Shown one piece after another: positions 14,725 to 20,819 of a stretch of 31,966 bases of DNA; positions within the stretch are counted from its first letter, which is position 1; each line of letters opens with the position of its first letter. Both the position numbers and the translations under genes were made by a program. This DNA is from a virus, in the IMG/VR virus record IMGVR_UViG_3300034073_001851, positions 1-31,966 of that record; one strand, 5' to 3'. Below the pieces are notes generated by a model, which worked only from the letters and a program-made list of their open reading frames with translations, ran no database searches and had not been told where the DNA came from.

Positions 14725-15419
14725 TTAACCCTCTTATAACTTGCCTTAATATCTCTTCTTTCCAGAACTTCAAAACCATTCGGAAACAACAAATCTGTTT
14801 CGATCTTATCGTGGTCATACATCCAAATATCATCATAGACATATACAGAACCAACTACAGATCTTTCAATAAAGAACTTGGTTTCTAGTTCTACTGATGG
14901 ATTATCGTGAGGACCATCAAAGAAAACAAATGCATATTCATTTTCAATCTTCTTGAAATTGTTATATACAGGAACGCCATCTGCATATCGTTTAAAGAAC
15001 TCGGTATCTTCTAAACAGAAAAAGGTGAAATTCAATCCTGCTTGATATGCACAATAATATAATGATGGAATTGTTCTATTTCTCATATCATTTGTATAAT
15101 CAAATCTGCGTTGTGATGTGATTTCTTTGGAAGTAGGATCACCTTCAATTACAACTCCTGGATAATGAATTGCCATGTTATAATTTGTACATGGGATTTC
15201 AATATTACCATAAGGATCAATGCAGAACATAGAACGATTAGTATCTGCGTTGTTTGCAAGAGTATCTATGACCATCTTGGCAGAACCACCACGTCTAGTA
15301 CCAATTTCTACAACTGCCCCAGAAACTCCTCTAATCTGATTTACAGCATTGACGAGAATATCATACTCTTGTGAATCTGTTCCAAATACTTCTTCTGTAA
15401 ATAGTCTAACTACTGCCAT
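14721..15419 (-). CDS. Class I SAM methyltransferase-like protein (TylF/Methyltransf_24-like)
   Basis: 232 aa. VVEIGTRRGGSAKMV fits SAM-binding motif I; FCIDPYG the acidic strand; YAFVFFDGPHDNPSVELE the metal- and substrate-side motif of the Methyltransf_24/TylF/cephalosporin-hydroxylase group, where D and H bind a divalent ion. It may O-methylate a sugar in the heptose pathway, or supply a substrate-related step. GGAGAAAA precedes the ATG at 15419. It is first in the operon, immediately after a terminator and with no sigma70 promoter of the local type, so how the operon is transcribed is unclear. Confidence 0.75.
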   Translation of the reverse strand: MAVVRLFTEEVFGTDSQEYDILVNAVNQIRGVSGAVVEIGTRRGGSAKMVIDTLANNADTNRSMFCIDPYGNIEIPCTNYNMAIHYPGVVIEGDPTSKEITSQRRFDYTNDMRNRTIPSLYYCAYQAGLNFTFFCLEDTEFFKRYADGVPVYNNFKKIENEYAFVFFDGPHDNPSVELETKFFIERSVVGSVYVYDDIWMYDHDKIETDLLFPNGFEVLERRDIKASYKRVK

Positions 15420-15433
15420 TTCATTTTCTCCAT

Positions 15434-15468
15434 ATAAAAAAAGACCATAGGATTTCTCCTATGGTCTA
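15434..15468 (-). terminator. Rho-independent terminator upstream of the heptose operon
   Basis: AGACCATAGGA-GAAA-TCCTATGGTCT followed by TTTTTT on the minus strand. It ends 15473..15721 and separates it from the heptose operon; read-through may feed the operon. Confidence 0.95.
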
Positions 15469-15472
15469 TATA

Positions 15473-15721
15473 TTACTCTACCTGATAAGATGTCACTGAA
15501 TCTACTCGGAATGATCTCCAATCATCCTTTTCAAGATCAAATACAGAAATCACTGCATCAGACTTCTTTCGTGTGCTTTCACCAGTTGGCAATGCTTCTG
15601 TTGGAATCATTGCTTCACGAAGAGTACAACGCATATTACGTTCAGTTCCATCCTTCTTTGTAAAGGTTACATTGACCGTACCAGTACGAAGGACATCAAG
15701 CAGTTCTTCACGAGCAAACAT
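15473..15721 (-). CDS. SH3-barrel-like small phage protein (DUF2693-like)
   Basis: 82 aa. LRTGTVNVTFTKKDGTERNM-RCTL, then a loop and SVFDLEKDDWRSFRVDSV. This is the pattern of small SH3-like barrel phage proteins annotated DUF2693, of unknown function. GAGGAGAAT precedes the ATG at 15721. It has its own strong promoter and terminator, so it is a monocistronic early gene. Confidence 0.8.
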   Translation of the reverse strand: MFAREELLDVLRTGTVNVTFTKKDGTERNMRCTLREAMIPTEALPTGESTRKKSDAVISVFDLEKDDWRSFRVDSVTSYQVE

Positions 15722-15749
15722 TATATTCTCCTCTCATCATTATGTTCAT

Positions 15750-15778
15750 ACTATAACACACCACAATCCAATTGTCAA
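15750..15778 (-). promoter_or_regulatory. Sigma70-type promoter
   Basis: TTGACA, 17 bp, TATAGT with TGT before the -10; the -35 overlaps the stop region of the glutaredoxin gene. Confidence 0.9.
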
Positions 15779-16008
15779 GCACTTTTTTGTTGCATATGCT
15801 TTACTAAAGCATCATATCCTCCAAGTAGAGTTCCATCTACATTTACAATTATAGGTAGTAATTTAATACCTGGAAATTTTTGAATAACTTCTTCCCTCTG
15901 AATATTTTCACCTATAATCATTTCTGTATACTTCATATTATTTTCATTCATTATTTGTTTTGCTTTATCACAAAACGAACATCCATCTCTTGTATAAATT
16001 GTAATCAT
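15775..16008 (-). CDS. grx: Glutaredoxin
   Basis: 77 aa with redox motif CSFC at residues 10-13 after MITIYTRDG, a PII motif after the middle (KLLPIIVNVDG) and the C-terminal GGYDAL, the glutathione-binding cis-Pro and GG loops of glutaredoxins. In T4-like phages it reduces ribonucleotide reductase or other thiols during infection. It follows 16010..16306 by one base and so is part of the unit read from the late-type motif at 16329..16336. Confidence 0.95.
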   Translation of the reverse strand: MITIYTRDGCSFCDKAKQIMNENNMKYTEMIIGENIQREEVIQKFPGIKLLPIIVNVDGTLLGGYDALVKHMQQKSA

Positions 16009-16009
16009 A

Positions 16010-16306
16010 TTATTTCACCTTTCGTTGTACCAATTCATATATTTCTTCCCACATGAATTTACTATACTTTGTAATTTTGAGAATACCATATTCTGTTGGA
16101 CCAAATCTTTTTTCTAATTGTCTAGCATATGTAAGGGCATCTTGTAAAGTATCAAATGTAGGAGATTTTTTAAAATAATGAAATACGTAATATGGAGAAA
16201 TCTGAACATTATCTATTGCTTGACAATGTTCAACCCTATATTCTCGTACATTCCATGAAGGATATACCGAGGTTTCTAAAATTGCAATACAATCATCTGC
16301 ACTCAT
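16010..16306 (-). CDS. Hypothetical phage protein
   Basis: 98 aa, MSADDCIAILETSVYPSWNV..., with AAAGGAGAAA upstream. Strand-rich middle (QISPYYVFHYFKKSPTF), then DTLQDALTYARQLEKRFGPTEYGI, a pattern of small phage proteins that wrap a single helix with a beta sheet. First gene of a two-gene unit with glutaredoxin. Divergent from 16383..16589. Function unknown. Confidence 0.75.
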   Translation of the reverse strand: MSADDCIAILETSVYPSWNVREYRVEHCQAIDNVQISPYYVFHYFKKSPTFDTLQDALTYARQLEKRFGPTEYGILKITKYSKFMWEEIYELVQRKVK

Positions 16307-16328
16307 TTATTTTCTCCTTTCGTATTAT

Positions 16329-16336
16329 TATTTATG
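16329..16336 (-). promoter_or_regulatory. Late-promoter-like motif CATAAATA
   Basis: One mismatch from TATAAATA, minus strand; expected start about 16323, 17 bases before the ATG at 16306, with a Shine-Dalgarno between. Paired with the divergent motif at 16344..16351. Confidence 0.5.
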
Positions 16337-16343
16337 AAATCAA

Positions 16344-16351
16344 CATAAATA
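16344..16351 (+). promoter_or_regulatory. Late-promoter-like motif CATAAATA
   Basis: One mismatch from TATAAATA, plus strand; expected start about 16357, with AAAGGAG and then the ATG at 16383 well placed downstream. Confidence 0.55.
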
Positions 16352-16382
16352 CTTGAGTTGGTTCTAACAAAAGGAGAAAACA

Positions 16383-16589
16383 ATGTTTGGAGGATTTTTT
16401 GATTTTTTTAAATCATTCAGAAATATTGAAATATCAAATAAGAATAAACCTGATATCAAAACCGTTACATTTGATAGTGACGGAAATGTAGTTAATTATC
16501 CAACTGGTAATCCAAAAGATGGAACACCAGAGGAAGTTAAGAGAGCAGCAAAAGAACTATATGAAAGAATTCAGAAATACGTTAAGTAA
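16383..16589 (+). CDS. Plus-strand hypothetical phage protein
   Basis: 68 aa, MFGGFFDFFKSFRNIEISN..., with AAAAGGAGAAA before the ATG, the second of two real plus-strand genes. The N-terminus is aromatic and amphipathic (GGFFDFFKSF), like a membrane- or protein-docking helix. Then comes TVTFDSDGNVVNYPTGNP and a charged helix (EEVKRAAKELYERIQKYV). Its stop abuts the stop of the convergent gene with no terminator between. Late transcription is inferred from the upstream motif. Function unknown. Confidence 0.8.
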   Translation: MFGGFFDFFKSFRNIEISNKNKPDIKTVTFDSDGNVVNYPTGNPKDGTPEEVKRAAKELYERIQKYVK

Positions 16590-16778
16590 CTACTTATAGT
16601 ATTCTGATGAATCTTTATCCCACCATAAATGTGCAGAATCATATCCTTCTTGATATGCAGCATTAATTTCATCTTGAATAAGGGATAATAGTTTTTCTGC
16701 AATGATATCATTCTTAGATACTGGTTGAATTGATTCTGATTCAACCAGTATTTCTATTATTGTTTGTTTATCTATCAT
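16590..16778 (-). CDS. Small hypothetical phage protein
   Basis: 62 aa, MIDKQTIIEILVESESIQPV..., with a second half NAAYQEGYDSAHLWWDKDSS. The A-Y-x-E-G-Y/K pattern recalls the Rmf-like protein at 19487..19645, but is too weak to assign. It shares one base with the stop of 16778..17014, i.e. coupled. Function unknown. Confidence 0.7.
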   Translation of the reverse strand: MIDKQTIIEILVESESIQPVSKNDIIAEKLLSLIQDEINAAYQEGYDSAHLWWDKDSSEYYK

Positions 16779-17014
16779 TACTTTGTCTTATTATAAGTCT
16801 TAAATGCTCTTAAGATATCATAATTTGTTAAATGATATTTCGGTGTCATTCTAACAAAATCATCTTCAAATCTAGAACAACTATTACGAAAATAGTCACT
16901 ATCCATTTTCCTTGTTGGATATTTGAAGTTTGTTACATATTCAATCAAGTCTAATATTGATAAATCAGGATTTCTATTTGATGCTATCTGAATCTCTTCT
17001 AGTAATTCTTTCAT
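16778..17014 (-). CDS. Small hypothetical phage protein
   Basis: 78 aa, MKELLEEIQIASNRNPDLSI..., started at 17014 with GGAGATAG upstream rather than at the open frame's 17026. Helical, with LDLIEYVTNFKYPTRKMDSDYFRNS, then FVRMTPKYHLTNYDILRAFK. First in the unit from the consensus promoter 17053..17081. No family recognised. Confidence 0.7.
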   Translation of the reverse strand: MKELLEEIQIASNRNPDLSILDLIEYVTNFKYPTRKMDSDYFRNSCSRFEDDFVRMTPKYHLTNYDILRAFKTYNKTK

Positions 17015-17052
17015 CTCTATCTCCATTACTATTCATTTCATAGACACTTATG

Positions 17053-17081
17053 ATTATACAGATGAGACAAATCATTGTCAA
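17053..17081 (-). promoter_or_regulatory. Sigma70-type promoter, full consensus
   Basis: TTGACA, 17 bp, TATAAT: both boxes match consensus exactly. Drives 16778..17014 and 16590..16778. Confidence 0.9.
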
Positions 17082-17100
17082 TACAAAAGTACCCAAAACA

Positions 17101-17136
17101 TAAAAAACCCCAACGACAGTTTCTATCATTGGGTTG
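17101..17136 (-). terminator. Rho-independent terminator
   Basis: CCCAATGATAG-AAA-CTGTCGTTGGG followed by GTTTTTT on the minus strand. Ends the long unit of small genes that begins far upstream. Confidence 0.9.
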
Positions 17137-17141
17137 CTCTA

Positions 17142-17198
17142 TTAATTATGAATAACATTGATACAAAAGTAATTTCTAGTAAACTCGACAACTTCCAT
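17142..17198 (-). CDS. Possible 18-aa peptide
   Basis: ATG at 17198, peptide MEVVEFTRNYFCINVIHN, stop at 17142 just before the terminator. AAGAAC lies upstream as a weak RBS. It fits the tight packing of the region but is too short to be sure. Confidence 0.3.
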   Translation of the reverse strand: MEVVEFTRNYFCINVIHN

Positions 17199-17204
17199 TG
17201 GTTC

Positions 17205-17414
17205 TTAATCAACCAACAATTGAGGGTTTCCATTTTCACTGTCCGTTGTTGTTGTGTTTTCTTTTATAGTTTTAGTTGCTGCTTCAATGATGATATGCTT
17301 TAGTGCATATTGAACAAGTGCATATTTTGTGTCTTCATCCATTTCAAATTTGACATCACATGTACCATCTTCATTTTCAATAAGTTCAAGAATGTCTAGG
17401 TTCACGGTTTTCAT
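17205..17414 (-). CDS. Small hypothetical phage protein
   Basis: 69 aa, MKTVNLDILELIENEDGTCD..., strand-turn-strand (CDVKFEMDEDTKYALVQYALKHII), then a long Thr/Asn-rich tail (ENTTTTDSENGN). Its ATG lies two bases after the zinc-ribbon stop. The fold resembles many small phage proteins that pair a beta hairpin with a helix. Function unknown. Confidence 0.75.
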   Translation of the reverse strand: MKTVNLDILELIENEDGTCDVKFEMDEDTKYALVQYALKHIIIEAATKTIKENTTTTDSENGNPQLLVD

Positions 17415-17416
17415 GA

Positions 17417-17551
17417 TTATTCCACCAATAGTTGACGAGTATCTTTATCAGTATCTTCTGTCTTAATACATTGACATTTATCTTTTTGTGGTGCGTTAAC
17501 AGAACCACATCTAGGACATAACCATCCTTCTTGAATTTTATTTTTTTCCAT
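17417..17551 (-). CDS. Small zinc-ribbon protein
   Basis: 44 aa. GWLCPRCGSVNAPQKDKCQC gives two CxxC/CxC-type knuckles (C12, C15, C26, C28), a rubredoxin-like zinc ribbon used for protein or nucleic acid contact. ATG at 17551 overlaps the end of the HNH gene (14 bases). No RBS stands out. Confidence 0.75.
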   Translation of the reverse strand: MEKNKIQEGWLCPRCGSVNAPQKDKCQCIKTEDTDKDTRQLLVE

Positions 17552-17897
17552 TTTTAAATTTCCTATTTTTATTTTGAATATTGAAATCTGCTTCTCTTAA
17601 ATTTTCAATTCTATCATCGTCTCTTTGTCTGTTTATATGATCTATTGTATTTTTAGGAAATCTTTTATGAACATAAAAAAAAGCTAATCGTCCTGCTCTA
17701 TATCTTTTTTTGTTTATCTTTATATATCTATAACCTTTATAATATATTGAACCTGCCCTTTTTCCTTTTATTCTAGCACCACCAGTTGATTTTTCAATTT
17801 TCCAAGTAAAAATGCCGGTATTAGGATCATAATCTAAAACATTAAGAAGATGTTCATGAAAAGATTGTTCATCTGTTAATTGTTTGTCTTTATCCAT
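17538..17897 (-). CDS. HNH endonuclease (AP2/HNH-type, probable homing enzyme)
   Basis: 119 aa. DYDPNTGIFTWK and then GSIYYKGYRYIKINKKRY form the DNA-binding beta region seen in AP2-like/NUMOD homing enzymes. TIDHINRQRDDDRIENLREA is the HNH core: D-H, N and the following N. It would cut DNA and promote its own spread. I start it at 17897, where GGAGAAAA precedes the ATG; the open frame extends earlier. It sits between two small genes with overlaps on both sides, inserted without breaking the operon. Confidence 0.9.
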   Translation of the reverse strand: MDKDKQLTDEQSFHEHLLNVLDYDPNTGIFTWKIEKSTGGARIKGKRAGSIYYKGYRYIKINKKRYRAGRLAFFYVHKRFPKNTIDHINRQRDDDRIENLREADFNIQNKNRKFKNGKK

Positions 17898-18117
17898 TAT
17901 TTTCTCCTTCATACCAGTCTTTGCAGTATGACCATCCTTGTGTTGCACCAAATGCTACCATAAAACCATGAGATAGTGCATTGCTGATGTATTTAGTCCA
18001 GTCAATATTCTTATGAAACAAGTGTTGTATAATAATATCAACACCATAAAAAACAACGGATGATAATACAAACAGATAAACTGCTAGAATACATTTTAGT
18101 GAGGTATCTTCAGACAT
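17890..18117 (-). CDS. Small membrane protein
   Basis: 75 aa. A hydrophobic segment of about 22 residues begins near residue 9 (CILAVYLFVLSSVVFYGVDI), and a second weaker one follows (LSHGFMVAFGATQGWSY), then a charged tail (DWYEGENNG). Probably two transmembrane segments in the inner membrane. Overlaps its neighbours on both sides by eight bases. Function unknown; phage membrane proteins of this size may affect lysis or exclusion. Confidence 0.8.
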   Translation of the reverse strand: MSEDTSLKCILAVYLFVLSSVVFYGVDIIIQHLFHKNIDWTKYISNALSHGFMVAFGATQGWSYCKDWYEGENNG

Positions 18118-18337
18118 TATCTATTCCTTCGGGTATAATACCAATAGCAATATCATTCAGTTTTTCATTCAACTGATATTCAGACAATCCTGAATAGTTA
18201 ATTCCGTTATGTCTGTTCTTTAAGAAAGTATATGTATTATCTTCTTCACGAATGATCACATAGTCAAACATAATAATTGCTCTTCTTGATTCTTCAACCC
18301 TGTTACGATCAATAATCATCATGTTATTCAAAATCAT
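18110..18337 (-). CDS. Small hypothetical phage protein
   Basis: 75 aa, MILNNMMIIDRNRVEESRRA... with GAAGG inside the end of the upstream gene. A later FDYVIIREEDNTYTFLKNRHN looks like a beta meander; an internal ATG at that point (IIMFDYV) could be the true start. No RBS near it is convincing. Function unknown. Confidence 0.65.
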   Translation of the reverse strand: MILNNMMIIDRNRVEESRRAIIMFDYVIIREEDNTYTFLKNRHNGINYSGLSEYQLNEKLNDIAIGIIPEGIDNV

Positions 18338-18573
18338 AGCAAACCTTCTTTCTTCAAGAAATCAATAATTTTCTGTGCTCTTTTCATGTTACCATGAGAT
18401 GGACCACCCATATACACTGATGGATGATCCATGATAGATGCCATTGTACGCTGAATTATCTCATCTGTCAAGTGTCCATTACCACCACAGTTATTGCAGA
18501 CAGGACCACCACGTTCTTTAGTGAAGACAACTTCACCGGTTCCATTACATTCTTTACATGGTGGTCTATTCAT
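18334..18573 (-). CDS. DnaJ-type zinc-finger small protein
   Basis: 79 aa. It begins NRPPCKECNGTGEVVF and then VCNNCGGNGHL, i.e. CxxCxGxG twice, the zinc-binding knuckle of DnaJ's cysteine-rich domain. No J domain is present. The rest is helical. Such mini-DnaJ fingers appear in phages and may act as zinc-dependent chaperone or protein-binding modules. ATG at 18573 preceded by GGAGAAG; an overlapping GTG at 18576 is possible. Confidence 0.85.
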   Translation of the reverse strand: MNRPPCKECNGTGEVVFTKERGGPVCNNCGGNGHLTDEIIQRTMASIMDHPSVYMGGPSHGNMKRAQKIIDFLKKEGLL

Positions 18574-18803
18574 CACAACTTCTCCATATTCTCTAACAGA
18601 ATCTTACGAAATTCTTCTGTCTCTGATAATGCTAATCCCATCTGATGACAAGTCTCATTTACACAAGCAGCAATAAGACTTTCGTATAATGGAATATTGA
18701 AAGTTGTTTTATCTGGATCATCAAACTTTGCTGCTTGTTTTCTGGCAAGTTCAACTATCTGTGAATCTGACTTTAATTTATCAAGGATATCTTTATAGAT
18801 CAT
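18573..18803 (-). CDS. Small hypothetical phage protein
   Basis: 76 aa, MIYKDILDKLKSDSQIVELA..., helical throughout, ending LSETEEFRKILLENMEKL. It overlaps the previous gene by 11 bases, the same overlap length used by the NAT-repeat family, but it has no NAT repeat. Central ESLIAACVNETCHQMG carries two Cys. Function unknown. Confidence 0.75.
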   Translation of the reverse strand: MIYKDILDKLKSDSQIVELARKQAAKFDDPDKTTFNIPLYESLIAACVNETCHQMGLALSETEEFRKILLENMEKL

Positions 18804-18981
18804 CTTTCAATTCCATATTAATAGCATCATAAACATTTCTTTCAATAAAGATACCAACAAATTGTGATGCTCTTAAACCCATCAATCTTTCTAATTCATA
18901 ATTTATTTCTGTTTTATCTAAAACATCATGAAATATTTTGTTTATTTGAGATGTTGTTTCATCAAAGATATGGTAACTCAT
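18793..18981 (-). CDS. Possible divergent member of the ELEHV family, no repeat
   Basis: 62 aa, MSYHIFDETTSQINKIFHDV... Its C-terminus VYDAINMELKDDL resembles the conserved NAI-x-RELEHV end of the NAT-repeat proteins, and its last 11 bases encode the start of the next gene, as in that family. The repeat region is replaced by ordinary sequence (ELERLMGLRASQFVGIFIER). Relation is an inference from the C-terminal pattern and junction. Confidence 0.6.
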   Translation of the reverse strand: MSYHIFDETTSQINKIFHDVLDKTEINYELERLMGLRASQFVGIFIERNVYDAINMELKDDL

Positions 18982-19277
18982 TCTGGTTCACCAGCACAAT
19001 ATGTCACAGGATCTATCAGTTCTTTTGCTGCTTTCATTGCCAAGAGCATTTGATTGGCAACTGTTGACCATGTGAAAGGATCAATACATTCTGCCTGCCA
19101 GATATGTAGACCATCTTGCCAATCAAGTCTACCTGTTAGAATAGGACTTTCTTCTTCATCAATATGATAAATGATAATTTCGACATCTATCACTTTACCT
19201 GTCAATTGAACATATGAATCTCTGGGAATTACTTTATATGTAATCATAGAGCAATATTCTTTTTGATAATCATTCAT
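18978..19277 (-). CDS. Hypothetical phage protein
   Basis: 99 aa, MNDYQKEYCSMITYKVIPRD... Beta-rich (VQLTGKVIDVEIIIYHIDEEE, TGRLDWQDGLHIWQAECI), then a helix (ANQMLLAMKAAKELI). Its ATG at 19277 follows directly after the upstream stop, with GGAGG ten bases before; a TTG upstream is less likely. Function unknown. Confidence 0.75.
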   Translation of the reverse strand: MNDYQKEYCSMITYKVIPRDSYVQLTGKVIDVEIIIYHIDEEESPILTGRLDWQDGLHIWQAECIDPFTWSTVANQMLLAMKAAKELIDPVTYCAGEPE

Positions 19278-19474
19278 ATCACATACTTCCTCCAAGTTTC
19301 AATTGTAGCAGTATTCTTATTTAATTCATGTTCATCTGTCCATTTAATTTTTTTTGATGAACCTTGAACGAACACTTTGACAAAATCAATTTTATTTTCA
19401 ATGATGTTCTTATATTCATTTGGACCATAATCTTCAAAGTCCAGAACATAAACTTCAAACTTATGAATTTTCAT
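19274..19474 (-). CDS. Small hypothetical phage protein
   Basis: 66 aa, MKIHKFEVYVLDFEDYGPNE..., with GAAGG upstream of the ATG at 19474. Alternating strand pattern, KNIIENKIDFVKVFVQGSS, then KIKWTDEHELNK. This resembles a small beta-grasp or phage ASCH-like piece, but no motif is firm. Overlaps the next gene at ATGA. Confidence 0.75.
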   Translation of the reverse strand: MKIHKFEVYVLDFEDYGPNEYKNIIENKIDFVKVFVQGSSKKIKWTDEHELNKNTATIETWRKYVI

Positions 19475-19486
19475 TTTGTTCAACCT

Positions 19487-19645
19487 TCAATCGTCCCATG
19501 CGGCATTGTAATATCCTTCTTTCCAGGCATCAAATTCATAATCTTGGTCTATGCCAGTATATGGATTATCTTCTGGTTTCTTACCATCATAATATGCGTT
19601 CTTGCCTTCTTCATACGCAAGATCAACTTTTTCTTGAAGATTCAT
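19487..19645 (-). CDS. Rmf/CrpP-like small protein
   Basis: 52 aa. AYEEGKNAYYDGKKPEDNPY then EFDAWKEGYYNA: the A-x-x-E-G-x-x-A-x-x-x-G...NPY...W-x-x-G-Y pattern is that of ribosome modulation factor and CrpP-like proteins, common in alphaproteobacteria and phages. RMF drives 70S ribosomes into inactive dimers; phage versions might act on host ribosomes. ATG at 19645 with GGAGAAT upstream. It overlaps 19623..19799 by 23 bases. Confidence 0.75.
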   Translation of the reverse strand: MNLQEKVDLAYEEGKNAYYDGKKPEDNPYTGIDQDYEFDAWKEGYYNAAWDD

Positions 19646-19799
19646 TTTGCTTATATTCTCCACACCATTGATTAAAGTTTGTTGTTGGTTGTTCCCATTT
19701 TCCACCCACAAACCAGTGTAGGGGTGGAAACCGTCTACACTTACCCCTATCCAAGTCTTGTTCCCAGAATTTACAGTTATTACACATTTCTCTATTCAT
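19623..19799 (-). CDS. Small cysteine-rich, probably zinc-binding protein
   Basis: 58 aa, MNREMCNNCKFWEQDLDRGK..., with CxxC-x-F-W early, C-x-RFPP in the middle and a late W-C-G-E-Y, giving four Cys (C6, C9, C17, C39) for one zinc. This CxxCxFW...C...C type occurs in many small phage and bacterial proteins of unknown function. AAGGATG before the ATG at 19799. The open frame upstream to 19925 is read by two other genes. Confidence 0.75.
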   Translation of the reverse strand: MNREMCNNCKFWEQDLDRGKCRRFPPLHWFVGGKWEQPTTNFNQWCGEYKQNESSRKS

Positions 19800-19879
19800 A
19801 ATACATCCTTGATCAATAAGACAAACAACACAAACAACATAATAAAGAAAATCCAACCTGACATTGTTATGTCTTTCAT
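19796..19879 (-). CDS. Tiny membrane peptide
   Basis: 27 aa, almost entirely one transmembrane segment (MSGWIFFIMLFVLFVLLI) between short charged ends. AAGGAATG precedes the ATG at 19879, and both ends overlap neighbours as ATGA, so it fits the operon exactly. Inner-membrane localisation is likely; function unknown. Confidence 0.7.
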   Translation of the reverse strand: MKDITMSGWIFFIMLFVLFVLLIKDVL

Positions 19880-20073
19880 TTCGCATTCCTTTCAAGATCA
19901 TTCCAAATCTCACTATAAATAGCATCTCTTATAGGATTATGTGTACCAAGATAACTTGCTTGATGTGTAATAGTCATAATCATATTATATGTGACTGAAT
20001 CGGTTGAATTTACTACTGAATTGTGTGTTGCTATATTAATCAATTTCTTGATAAGAGAATCTATATCAGTCAT
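19876..20073 (-). CDS. Possible divergent ELEHV-family protein
   Basis: 65 aa, MTDIDSLIKKLINIATHNSV... The middle (STDSVTYNMIMTITHQAS) and end (NPIRDAIYSEIWNDLERN) echo the V-T-Y-N and AI-x-R-x-L-E features of the NAT-repeat family in degenerate form. AAGAGC lies before the ATG at 20073. Relationship is tentative. Confidence 0.6.
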   Translation of the reverse strand: MTDIDSLIKKLINIATHNSVVNSTDSVTYNMIMTITHQASYLGTHNPIRDAIYSEIWNDLERNAK

Positions 20074-20263
20074 TTGAAATGCTCTTAAACATATCTTTAA
20101 CAATGTTTTGCAAATTTATAGTTGCTATAGATAAAACTTTTTGTGAAGAAATTACATCTGTTAAATAATATACACTACTATACAATTTTTCATCTTGAAT
20201 TGAGTCTGATGTACTAAAAACTACACAATTATAAACATTTCTTATTTTCCTATCCGGTTTCAT
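20066..20263 (-). CDS. Possible divergent relative of the ELEHV-family proteins
   Basis: 65 aa, MKPDRKIRNVYNCVVFSTSD..., with an alternating VYYLTDVISSQKVLSIATINL stretch and end IVKDMFKSISND. Same size class and chained position as the family members around it, but sequence evidence is weak. Its start overlaps the stop of a 17-aa ORF. Confidence 0.6.
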   Translation of the reverse strand: MKPDRKIRNVYNCVVFSTSDSIQDEKLYSSVYYLTDVISSQKVLSIATINLQNIVKDMFKSISND

Positions 20264-20313
20264 TTATCACCTTTAGTACCATACTTTTCTAGTTTCTCTA
20301 CAATGTCAGTCAT
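20260..20313 (-). CDS. Possible 17-aa coupled peptide
   Basis: MTDIVEKLEKYGTKGDK, overlapping the upstream gene's end and the next start (ATGA). It looks like a truncated copy of the N-terminus shared with 20306..20554 (MTDIIELLN), so it may be a relic that still keeps translation coupled. Confidence 0.4.
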   Translation of the reverse strand: MTDIVEKLEKYGTKGDK

Positions 20314-20554
20314 TATTAAACTCTTTCATGAATTCTGGTGTCATTAGTTCTAATGCTTGTTGATAAATAAAATCATCTAGCACATAAGGTATCGTATCAT
20401 TTTCAACCATGAACTTCACATCAAGCAAAATTCTCTCTAAAGAAAGTCTCAATCTAACGATTTCACCAATTACTTGTTGCCTGACATCATCTCTTGGAAA
20501 TCCAAAATCATCCTTGATATTCATATTATTCAGTAGTTCAATAATATCAGTCAT
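20306..20554 (-). CDS. Hypothetical phage protein
   Basis: 82 aa, MTDIIELLNNMNIKDDFGFP..., helical, with RDDVRQQVIGEIVRLRLSLERILLDV resembling a coiled-coil helix. Overlaps the upstream gene by eight bases. The MTDI start is common in phage proteins of this kind. Function unknown. Confidence 0.7.
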   Translation of the reverse strand: MTDIIELLNNMNIKDDFGFPRDDVRQQVIGEIVRLRLSLERILLDVKFMVENDTIPYVLDDFIYQQALELMTPEFMKEFNND

Positions 20555-20819
20555 CCTTATATTTCTCTACCAATCCGTTGTCATAATTATCTTTCCACCA
20601 AAAAAGACACGTCGTATAATACTTTGCCATACTATCAGGCAAAAAAGATTTTACTTGATTTTCAATTTGAATTTTAGGATTCCATTGAATCCATTTTTTG
20701 TTCCAATAAATTGCTTTAAACAAATCACATTTTTGTTCTAAATTAAAATATACACACATGTAATAACCAGAAACAGATGGGATATTTTCAGGATAATTGA
20801 CCCAATTATATTTTTTCAT
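20547..20819 (-). CDS. Hypothetical protein, DUF551-like pattern
   Basis: 90 aa, MKKYNWVNYPENIPSVSGYY..., then CVYFNLEQKCDLFKAIYWNKKWIQW and a late CLFWWKDNYDNG. The W-x-x-x-P-x-x-x-P-x-x-x-G-x-Y start with later A-x-Y and W recalls the small DUF551-type phage/bacterial proteins. GATGAGG before the ATG at 20819. Function unknown. Confidence 0.7.
   Translation of the reverse strand: MKKYNWVNYPENIPSVSGYYMCVYFNLEQKCDLFKAIYWNKKWIQWNPKIQIENQVKSFLPDSMAKYYTTCLFWWKDNYDNGLVEKYKDD

Noticed and set aside
19913-19921. Plus-strand TATAAATAG
   Set aside because: Inside a minus-strand gene with no plus-strand gene downstream.
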